Positions 8,695 through 15,698 of a stretch of 64,000 nucleotides of DNA are shown piece by piece (the stretch's first letter is position 1; each line of letters begins with the position of its first letter). Source of the DNA: Shimia gijangensis (GTDB taxonomy: Bacteria > Pseudomonadota > Alphaproteobacteria > Rhodobacterales > Rhodobacteraceae); assembly GCF_900142085.1 (NCBI RefSeq), contig NZ_FQZQ01000010.1:1-64000 (forward strand), given 5' to 3'. The notes below the pieces were generated by a model. That model saw only the letters and a list, made by a program, of their open reading frames with translations, was not told where the DNA came from and made no database searches. The translations under genes and the position numbers were made by a program.

Positions 8695-9410
8695 ATCACA
8701 AAACGCTCCCCTTTTCCGCTACTTCAAGACCAGTCCTGAGATCATCCGCCTTGCGGTGATGATGTATGTCAGGTTTCCTCTCTCCCTCAGGAACGTGGAA
8801 GACTTGCTGCATGAATGCGGCATTGACGTGAGCCACGAAACTATCCGGTTTTGTGGAATAGATTTGGCCCGTTGTTTGCATCTGAAATCCGTCCAAAACT
8901 GATCGGCCGGATGCGGTGCTACTCGAATTGGCGATGGCATCTTGATGAGGTTTTCGTAAAGATCAACGGTGAGCGGCATTACCTTTGGCGGGCTGTAGAC
9001 CACGAAGGTAAGGTGCTGGATAGTTTTGTCACCAAGCGCCGAGATAAGGCTGCGGCCCCTAAATTTATGAAGAAGTTTATGAAGCGGTACGGCCAACCGG
9101 AGGTCGTCGTCACCGAAAATTTCCGTTCTTATGGTGCCGCGAGGAAAAAAACGGAAGTGCGGCAAAACAAGAGACCGGCCATTGGAAGAACAATCGAGCC
9201 GAGAATTCACACCTACCGTTTCGACGAAAAGAGCGCGCGATGCACCGCATTTGTCGGATGCAAAGTTTGCAGAAATTCGTCTCCGTCCATGCCTCCGTTT
9301 ACAATCACTTCAATCAGGAACGCAGCCTTTCCCAAAGAGAACATTTCAAGATAAACTGCATCGCTGTTCTCTCTGAGGGCGCGGTCTTTGCGCCGTATAA
9401 AGGACAGTGA
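8695..9410 (+). pseudogene. IS6-family transposase relic
   Basis: Reading across frames recovers most of an IS6-type transposase. The pieces are TKRSP, YFKTSPEIIRLAVMMYVR, LSLRNVEDLLHECGIDVS, WHLDEVFVKINGERHYLWR, VTKRRDKAA, NNRAENSHLPFRR and HASVYNHFNQERSL. Lesions visible are: the expected ATG reads ATC (8695), an extra base near 8711-8717, a frameshift at about 8849 where FWWNRFGP should be, another frameshift around 9130-9180, a changed C-terminus, and TEN in place of the TD of the second catalytic aspartate. It cannot make an active enzyme. I could not identify terminal inverted repeats or a target duplication. It separates the cox operon from the sulfatase locus. Confidence 0.88.
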
Positions 9411-9538
9411 TCTTGGCCTAGTAGAGACTCGTTCGAATTTGTCTGACAGCACCCTTGCTTGAGCTTGCCCGGCGTTCTCGCACCATTTGACGTTTCTTTC
9501 GTCATTAAGGACGAAGCCGACGCCGGGCATTCAAAAAT

Positions 9539-10033
9539 TTACTCTTCAAATTCCAATTTGATCGATCCAATGCCGCCGGCGATGTTTAGGCCGGTTTGAG
9601 TCTGCACGCTCAGTGGCTGCAATGTAACCGAGTCTTGTCCACCTCCGACTAAAACATTTGCGCCGACGCCTCCAACAACCGTAGCTTCAGCGGAAAGGCC
9701 GGCGTAGTTCCCAGTCAATGCGCCTACGGCATTTAGTTCAGAAGGAGCAAAGACGGCCCATGTGATGTGGGATTCCTTTGTGACACCGATGTCCAATCCA
9801 ACTTTGAGAATGCGGCCAGAGTAGTTTTCCTCGGCACCATTGGATTTTTCAAAGACACAGTCCAACTTCTTTTTTGACCCCAGAATGAGACCAGCTCCCC
9901 CGGCGACCGTGCATTTTAGTACACCTTTTTGAACGTCATCGTCAGCCGCTTGGGCCACTTGTGCCGAGGCAAACATGCTAACCGCAGCGACGCTTGCGAT
10001 TACAAATTTTCCAAGTTTTGTTTGATGTTTCAT
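9539..10033 (-). CDS. Exported DUF992-family protein
   Basis: This 164-residue protein has a signal peptide (MKHQTKLGKFVIASVAAVSMFASAQVAQA, cleavage near residue 29). The mature part matches DUF992: GVLKCTVAGGAGLILGSKKKLDC, GRILKVGLDIGVTKESHITWAVFAP, GANVLVGG and LQPLSVQTQTGLNIAGGI. DUF992 proteins are periplasmic or surface-exposed and of unknown function, mostly in Alphaproteobacteria. It reads toward the IS6 relic and stands alone. The 237 bases to the next gene hold no further coding signal. Confidence 0.85.
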   Translation of the reverse strand: MKHQTKLGKFVIASVAAVSMFASAQVAQAADDDVQKGVLKCTVAGGAGLILGSKKKLDCVFEKSNGAEENYSGRILKVGLDIGVTKESHITWAVFAPSELNAVGALTGNYAGLSAEATVVGGVGANVLVGGGQDSVTLQPLSVQTQTGLNIAGGIGSIKLEFEE

Positions 10034-10270
10034 TTTCTTACTTTCTGTTGGTTGCTCGGTTTTGTTTGATAGGAACAGAGAGAAATAGCCTTTGGTGCTC
10101 AGAATTTTCCTTTACCGGGGACTTTGGCAAAAAGATTAGGATATCAGGGTGTTCCTCGTGTTTCGCAGCATCATTCGCGGCCCTTTAACTTTAGTTTGCC
10201 GAAGCCCTCTCAAAGTGTAAGTATTACACGGTGTCATTCGAAGCATTTTGGGAGCGTTTTAACTGTCTTG

Positions 10271-11080
10271 TTAGAAGGTGTAGGTATATCCGACGAATGG
10301 CCCGATTTGCTGAACCTTGTAGGCAAAAACACCATCTGATCTGACGGTGGAGTAATCGATACTGTAGTACCGGAGCCCAAACTTGAGGGCCCCGTGTTTA
10401 CCGACCTCATACCCCAGTCCTAAGGTGGCGCTCCACGCCAGGTCATTTTCCCCAGCACCAAAACCGCCAGCATCGGCTGCTGCAAATCCGTTCCAGCGAT
10501 CGTTGATCTGCCACAAGGCCCGTGCGCCAATGACTGGTTCCCACCAAGTTTCGGTACCACCCAACGTTGTCCCGGCTCCTGGACCACCTGTGATTGCCAC
10601 AGTTTGCTTCAAACTATTGTACCTGGCGCCACCTTGAAGATCAATCGAATAGGCATTGCCGCGGCCATTGGTTCCTGATGCAACACGATACCCACCAAGC
10701 AACCCAAGCCAAGCTTGTTCAACGTCCACATCTGCCGTGATAGGCGGGGCCGGTTGAGCGTTGATCTCAAGCGCCAGATAATTCAAGTCAGCAATGAACC
10801 CCAAATCCCCATTCCAAGCTTCAAAGCGGCCAGCAAAGGCAAAATTCAAGAGATCAAGTGCATCACTGAGGTCAAGATCCAAAGGAACTTTTTGTCCTGC
10901 TATTGTCGAAGATCCTGACAGGGACCCAGGCAAAAAAGCATAGACTGAAAGATCAAACGTCCAATCATCAGAAAAAGTGAAGGCCGCCTGCTCGGCGTGT
11001 GCGGAAGTTGAAATGAATCCGAACAGCGCAATCGCGATCAGGCAAGATTTTTTTGTGCTCTTAAAACTGAAGTTTTCCAT
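10271..11080 (-). CDS. Outer-membrane beta-barrel protein
   Basis: The product (269 aa) has a signal peptide MENFSFKSTKKSCLIAIALFGFISTSAHA, then alternating aromatic and polar strands, ending GPFVGYTYTF with a C-terminal phenylalanine as expected for BAM-assembled barrels. Its pattern resembles alphaproteobacterial outer-membrane proteins with an 8-10 strand barrel. The start is placed at the second ATG because GGGGAA lies six bases upstream and the signal peptide is then of ordinary length. An ATG 30 bases earlier is also possible. It lies 70 bases downstream of the sulfatase on the same strand, so co-transcription is likely. The cargo is unknown. Confidence 0.75.
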   Translation of the reverse strand: MENFSFKSTKKSCLIAIALFGFISTSAHAEQAAFTFSDDWTFDLSVYAFLPGSLSGSSTIAGQKVPLDLDLSDALDLLNFAFAGRFEAWNGDLGFIADLNYLALEINAQPAPPITADVDVEQAWLGLLGGYRVASGTNGRGNAYSIDLQGGARYNSLKQTVAITGGPGAGTTLGGTETWWEPVIGARALWQINDRWNGFAAADAGGFGAGENDLAWSATLGLGYEVGKHGALKFGLRYYSIDYSTVRSDGVFAYKVQQIGPFVGYTYTF

Positions 11081-11150
11081 GCCAATTTCCCCGAAGAATA
11101 GTTGCTTCATGGGCCGAGTTCCCCCGGCCCAAATTTACTTTCATAGAGAT

Positions 11151-12845
11151 TTATTCAGACCCGGCAGTTAGGCTCTGGCCAAACATGATGTTTTCGACGA
11201 GTGCTTTGGTTTCTGGTCGAAGGTTCTCAATGCCACCATATAGCTCACCATGTCCTGGTGCCTGATCAGGGTATTGTTTCTTCATTCCCAGATGTCTTTG
11301 CGCCATGAGGCTGAAATTGGCTCCAAAACCAACGCCGACCTGGATGGAATCCTGCGGCCTGTCTTCGCGAGGGTTCTTGTAGAGATCATACATCGACGCA
11401 AGGATCGGGTTTCCACCCGGAGGCGGCAGGTGCATCTTGAACTGCTGCTTGACCAACGACTTCAGCACGAACCCCTCGTAGATGAAAACGTAGTCCCGCC
11501 GACCATAGGTTTCGCCCTTGAGCCACAAGGGCAGCTGGTCCACGCCATCGATGATGCGGTCGCGCGGGATGCCCGCCTCGGCGTCACCGAGCCGTGCAAA
11601 GGTTGTGAACAAGTCGGACACATGGGTGATGTCCTTGACGCGCGAACCGGCCTCGATAACCTCGGGCCAACGGACAAAGGCATTCACGCGAACACCGCCT
11701 TCAAGATGCTCGGTCTTACCGCCACGATAAATACGATCCGACTGACCGCTGCGGTCAACAAACTCCATGAACGGGCCGTTGTCACCCATGATTACTACGA
11801 CGGTATTTTCCGCAATTCCAAGTTCGTCCACACGGTCCAATATTTCACCAACATAGGTGTCGATGTTGACAATGGCTTCGGCGATCGGCCCGCCATTCAG
11901 CGTCTGGGCCTGTTCTATATCGGTCCGGGTAAAGCTGATCGGAATCAGCGGCCAGTATTGCAGGAAGAACGGCTTGTCCCCAGCTGCCATTTGCTCCAGC
12001 TGCTCCAGCGTCTTGTCCTGGTAGCGCTGGCCCATCGCCAGGTAGTCATCCTGTGAGAACTTCTGACCAGGTTCCATGCCAACTTCGCGCGGTTTGCCTC
12101 CTTTTTCGCCGACAATGTTGTAGACCATGGCGAAGGGATCTATGCGAAACGTGTCGTCCAGCATCAGTTCGTCGGAACGCAGCCGCATGTCTACTCCCGA
12201 GATATGACCTTCGTTCAGCGCGGTTGTGTTCATCAGGGCCAGCTGCGCCTGCTGGTGAATCGGATGCTCGGCATAATCAAAGCCCTGATTGATCGCATAG
12301 CTTTGTTCGATATCTCCCATATGCCATTTTCCGATGTGGGCTGTGGCATAGCCTACATCACTTAGGATTTCGGCAATCGTCACCTCGCCGGCTGCAAGCC
12401 CCTCGCCCTCGGGAACGGCTTTGGCCTCGTCGAAACCGGTTCTAACTGGGTGTCGACCCGTAATCATAGCAACACGTGTTGGCGTGCAACTTGGTTCAGA
12501 ATACATGCGCATCATCGACATGCCCTGTTCGGCAAATTTCGATATCTCAGGAGTTGAGTATCCGCGAATAACATCCAGGTCTGGCATTCCAAATTCACCA
12601 AATCCGATGTCATCCAGCAAGATGTAGAGAATATTTGGTGGCTTTCCGCCGTTGTTCTCACGAAGCTCCGCGAGCTTGGCATCGATCTCCGTGTCTTCGG
12701 CGGTCCAGCGGTCTCCGTGTTGACGTTCGAGAATCCGGTACTCCGCATCGCGGATGATGGGTTTTTCCTGGGCCACGGCGAATGGCGCCGTCGCCAGCAC
12801 CGTGACGGCGCAAGTGGCCGTCAGGAGCGAGGTTCTGATAGTCAT
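11151..12845 (-). CDS. Exported arylsulfatase (type I, formylglycine-dependent)
   Basis: This alkaline-phosphatase-fold sulfatase hydrolyses sulfate esters in the periplasm. It has a signal peptide (cleavage AVA-Q near residue 25), metal-binding D78-D79 in ILYILLDDIG, and the sulfatase signature C120-T-P-T-R124, in which the cysteine becomes formylglycine. GKWHMG and MGDNGPF complete the active site. At 564 aa it is in the normal range for exported arylsulfatases. The start at 12845 is supported by GGGGAGA four bases before the ATG and by the signal peptide; a start 39 bases upstream would bury it. Substrate cannot be read from sequence. No maturation enzyme (anaerobic SME or FGE) is encoded nearby. 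Confidence 0.9.
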   Translation of the reverse strand: MTIRTSLLTATCAVTVLATAPFAVAQEKPIIRDAEYRILERQHGDRWTAEDTEIDAKLAELRENNGGKPPNILYILLDDIGFGEFGMPDLDVIRGYSTPEISKFAEQGMSMMRMYSEPSCTPTRVAMITGRHPVRTGFDEAKAVPEGEGLAAGEVTIAEILSDVGYATAHIGKWHMGDIEQSYAINQGFDYAEHPIHQQAQLALMNTTALNEGHISGVDMRLRSDELMLDDTFRIDPFAMVYNIVGEKGGKPREVGMEPGQKFSQDDYLAMGQRYQDKTLEQLEQMAAGDKPFFLQYWPLIPISFTRTDIEQAQTLNGGPIAEAIVNIDTYVGEILDRVDELGIAENTVVVIMGDNGPFMEFVDRSGQSDRIYRGGKTEHLEGGVRVNAFVRWPEVIEAGSRVKDITHVSDLFTTFARLGDAEAGIPRDRIIDGVDQLPLWLKGETYGRRDYVFIYEGFVLKSLVKQQFKMHLPPPGGNPILASMYDLYKNPREDRPQDSIQVGVGFGANFSLMAQRHLGMKKQYPDQAPGHGELYGGIENLRPETKALVENIMFGQSLTAGSE

Positions 12846-12951
12846 GATGTCTCCCCATATTCTTGTTTGGTTGTGCGTCTTCATTCAGCGGCCCCGTTGC
12901 ACGAATTGGCGCCGCTGCATCTGGTCGTTGGGTCAGTCGGTTGAACGTCGT

Positions 12952-13203
12952 TCAAAGCATGCGCAGCCTGGCGAGGATCTCCTCTCGAAGACCTTTGAGG
13001 CTGTCGCGCAATTTCACCTGATAGCCGCGGTCCAACCGACCCTCGGAGCGTTCAGCCTCCTGCAGATCGATCGAAAGCGTTTCGTAGTCTCGGCAGATCT
13101 CGTCCAGTACCGAGTCCACCCCACGGCCATGGCGAAGTGAAACGGCATGCTCCGGAAAGCTCTCCTCCATGATGTGCATCTGGCGTCCCGTTCGTCTGGT
13201 CAT
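12952..13203 (-). CDS. Small hypothetical protein
   Basis: I do not recognise this 83-residue reading frame. It is charged and probably helical (YETLSIDLQEAERSEGRLDRGYQVKLRDSLKGLREEILARLRML), with no signal peptide or membrane segment. Three candidate starts (13203, 13179, 13170) all have weak ribosome binding sites, so the true product may be 72-83 aa. It lies upstream of the sulfatase on the same strand and faces away from the TPR regulator, so it could share the divergent promoter region at 13204-13309. Confidence 0.5.
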   Translation of the reverse strand: MTRRTGRQMHIMEESFPEHAVSLRHGRGVDSVLDEICRDYETLSIDLQEAERSEGRLDRGYQVKLRDSLKGLREEILARLRML

Positions 13204-13257
13204 TTTCGGGGATCAGTTTGCATCAACACGCTTTCAGCGCGAGTGTCACACGGTGTT

Positions 13258-13276
13258 AAAGGGGGTGAAACCCTTT
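13258..13276. promoter_or_regulatory. Inverted repeat before the TPR regulator
   Basis: AAAGGG and CCCTTT are separated by seven bases, 34 bases before the regulator start. It lies in the divergent region between this gene and the small protein upstream of the sulfatase. It may be an operator, but nothing identifies the protein that binds. Confidence 0.35.
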
Positions 13277-13309
13277 GAAAGCCTGACATTTGTAGGTAGT
13301 AAGGATGAC

Positions 13310-14701
13310 ATGGGAAGCGCTGAGAACCACTCTGATTTGAACACTCATTACGCCGCCCTTGCGTCGCGAACAGAGATTCTGGAGGCGTTGGAGCGGATCA
13401 AGTCGGACGAGTCGTTTGCGGGGGCAAGCCGGCTGGTGGATCTGCTCGATTACATCGTGACCAAGCATCTCGCCGACCCAGAACGCAAAATTCTCGCCAA
13501 GATCATTGCCGAAGATCTCTACGATCGAGCGCTCGATCAGGATACCGACAGCCACAATATTGTTCGGGTCGATGCCGGACGACTGAGGCGCCGTTTGGCT
13601 GAGTATTATGTTGGCCCAGGTCAGAACGAGCCGCTCTTGATTCATGTCGACCCCGGAGCCTATGTGCCCCGTTTTGAGGTCAGATCCACGGAGACGTCGC
13701 CCCGTGATGCGACGCCGAAAGTCGCCGATGCCGGCCTTCGGCGCAGCCAGGGTTCGATGGTCATTGTGGGCGCTGTTCTGGTCGCGTTGGGCTGCGGTTT
13801 CTTGCTCGGGACCATCACGTCTTTGCGCGGGCACCCCGACGCCCCTGAAGCCGCAATCACACCAACTTCGGGCGACCCGAAACTCGAGGCCGAACGCCGC
13901 GCCAGGATGAGCAAATCACCCTCCAGCCTGCAGGCCGTGACACTCTCGGATCATGCGCGGAACCTGATCTTTCCAATGTTCGAGAGAGAGCAGTTGAAAC
14001 TGTCGTTGGCCATGTTTCGGCAGGCGATCCGAAAGGATGACACCTACTTCGGCGGATATGCCGGCGCCGCGCAGTGTCTTGCCGCAATGGCACTGTTCTT
14101 GTCCGATGGTCCGGATCGGAGCGGCCTTCTGGCCGAGTCCCGCAAAATGGTCGATCGCGCCATCGAGCAATCGCCGACAAACTCCTGGTCTCAATCTGCG
14201 CTGTCCTGGACACTTCTTGTCGAGGGACGCGACTCCGAGGCAAGAGAACACGCCGAACTCGCGCTCGACCTTGCTCCAAAGGACGGGAACGTTCTGGATT
14301 TCTACGCCGTAGTGATGCTTCTTACGGGCGAATTCGACGCCGCCCGAGAAGCCGCAGATCCAGACCGCGAACGGACATCAGCGGTGGGTCGCCACGCAGA
14401 TCAAAGCTTGTATGGGGCCGCGAGTTTTCACCTTGGGTTGTATCAGGACGCCATCGACACGCTGATCGCGGCCAGCCTATCCGGTTCTCCGATTTCAGCG
14501 CCCAACTATGCTTATCTGTCGGCCTCCTACCAAGGGCTTGGAGAGGTCGACAAGGCTAGGAAATATGCGTTTGAGCTCATGGAAAACTGGCCTGAGTTCA
14601 ATCCATCCGTCGTGTTTGGCCGGATTTACTCAAACCCGGATCAGGTGAAAGGTGTGACCGACAAGCTTCTGGCAGCTGGATGGCAGCAAGGCGAACCATA
14701 A
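13310..14701 (+). CDS. Membrane-anchored TPR protein with an N-terminal winged-helix-like domain
   Basis: This 463-residue protein has three parts. Residues 20-122 carry a conserved block (AEDLYDRALDQDTDSHNIVRVDAGRLRRRLAEYY, then HVDPGAYVPRFEV) found at the N-terminus of bacterial proteins often annotated as adenylate-cyclase-like or CadC-like transmembrane regulators. A single membrane segment follows at 149-168. The remainder is TPR-like helical repeats (about 215-440), which should face the periplasm. By analogy it may bind DNA from the membrane and sense a periplasmic state, but this is inferred from domain order. The start at 13310 has AAGG upstream; longer upstream reading has no signal. 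It is divergent from the sulfatase genes, so it is a candidate local regulator. Confidence 0.65.
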   Translation: MGSAENHSDLNTHYAALASRTEILEALERIKSDESFAGASRLVDLLDYIVTKHLADPERKILAKIIAEDLYDRALDQDTDSHNIVRVDAGRLRRRLAEYYVGPGQNEPLLIHVDPGAYVPRFEVRSTETSPRDATPKVADAGLRRSQGSMVIVGAVLVALGCGFLLGTITSLRGHPDAPEAAITPTSGDPKLEAERRARMSKSPSSLQAVTLSDHARNLIFPMFEREQLKLSLAMFRQAIRKDDTYFGGYAGAAQCLAAMALFLSDGPDRSGLLAESRKMVDRAIEQSPTNSWSQSALSWTLLVEGRDSEAREHAELALDLAPKDGNVLDFYAVVMLLTGEFDAAREAADPDRERTSAVGRHADQSLYGAASFHLGLYQDAIDTLIAASLSGSPISAPNYAYLSASYQGLGEVDKARKYAFELMENWPEFNPSVVFGRIYSNPDQVKGVTDKLLAAGWQQGEP

Positions 14702-14841
14702 GCTTCCAAACCGCCCACTAACAAGTAGGTCGCCGGGCGAATTCAGGCATCGCAGAAGCTTACCGGGAATCGGCACAAGGGCGGCGCCGCAAAAGAAGCG
14801 TGCGCCTGTTCAAAAATCGTGACGGAAAACGAATCCGCTCG

Positions 14842-14940
14842 GATGACATCGGCACATCTCACAGCGAAAGTCCGCTTCCCGCCGATTCTTCAATATGGCT
14901 TGGTGCAGAAAATGGCAGTATGGGCTGCTTGCTGCCGTTG
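14842..14940. repeat. Degenerate intergenic repeat, copy B
   Basis: In the 267-base gap after the TPR regulator, the blocks GATGACATCGGCACA (14842-14856), TTGGTGCAGAAAATGG, and GCTGCCGTTG (14931-14940) repeat the order seen at 1367-1490. No protein is evident. Confidence 0.5.
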
Positions 14941-14968
14941 CCAGGCAAACACGTGACTCGCTTCTATT

Positions 14969-15277
14969 CTAATCCAGCTCGGTCCACGGCCAGGGTTTGA
15001 CATCACTGGCGGCGGTTTGAAAACGGGCGGCTTTGGCGATCCAGATGCCAAGATCGGTGCCAAAATCGGCCAGCCGCTCGTTGGGCTGTTTGGCGTTGAT
15101 CAGCATGATGACAAACTGAATGACTGTCACCACGACCAGAATGGTCTGGGCGAGATTGATCATCAAAGCGATCAGGATCATGTAAATCAGTCGTCCCAGC
15201 ATGTTGCCCTCACTCTCGGGTTCGATTTGTTCGCCGTGCAGGCGGCCTTGGAATTTGTCGTCGTCTGATTCTGCCAT
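14969..15277 (-). CDS. DUF4389 membrane protein
   Basis: This 102-residue protein starts MAESDDDKFQGRLHGEQIEPE and has one long hydrophobic stretch LIYMILIALMINLAQTILVVVTVIQFVIMLI (about residues 33-64), long enough for one or two membrane passes. The following KQPNERLADFGTDLGIWIAKAARFQTA is the DUF4389 signature. Function is unknown. The start at 15277 is preceded by GAGGCAG; the frame remains open upstream but that part looks non-coding. It lies 90 bases downstream of the DUF1294 gene on the same strand. Confidence 0.8.
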   Translation of the reverse strand: MAESDDDKFQGRLHGEQIEPESEGNMLGRLIYMILIALMINLAQTILVVVTVIQFVIMLINAKQPNERLADFGTDLGIWIAKAARFQTAASDVKPWPWTELD

Positions 15278-15368
15278 TTCTGCCTCGCATCCTGTCGTCA
15301 GACAAAGCCTAGCACAGATTTTTCGCAGGGTAACAGACGTGCTTGCATCAGTGCCCTCAAGGGAGGCC

Positions 15369-15671
15369 TTAGGTCGGAATGATCCCCACCAGCGCGGCGA
15401 CACTTATCAGAATAAAGGCGATCCCGTGCAGGATCAGAATGGTGCTGAGTTTGCGCGCAAAGGGTTGTTTGCGGGTTTTGTGGTGAAATACGCGCTGTCC
15501 AAGGCGCGCACCAATGCTGCCCCCCAACAGGGCGATCATCAACAACGTGGATTCCGGAATACGCCGCCATTTGGCACGGGCACATAGCTTGTCCCACCCG
15601 AACGCCAGAAAGCTGAGCGCGTTGAACGCAGCCAGCCACATCAGGATCAGTGTTGTTTCATTGCCCAGCAT
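15369..15671 (-). CDS. DUF1294 membrane protein
   Basis: This 100-residue protein has three hydrophobic segments (about 5-25, 40-60 and 78-97) and the DUF1294 motifs AFGWDKLCARAKWRRIPE and GGSIGARLGQRVFHHKTRKQPF. DUF1294 proteins are small inner-membrane proteins of unknown function, sometimes fused to cold-shock domains; no such domain is present here. It begins 27 bases after the dnaE2 stop on the same strand, so it might be read through from the SOS promoter. Confidence 0.85.
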   Translation of the reverse strand: MLGNETTLILMWLAAFNALSFLAFGWDKLCARAKWRRIPESTLLMIALLGGSIGARLGQRVFHHKTRKQPFARKLSTILILHGIAFILISVAALVGIIPT

Positions 15672-15698
15672 GTCTGCCCTTTTTTCTTTGTTGCGTGT

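Noticed and set aside
9213-9530. 105-codon minus-strand frame
   Set aside because: It is the reverse-strand shadow of the IS6 transposase relic.
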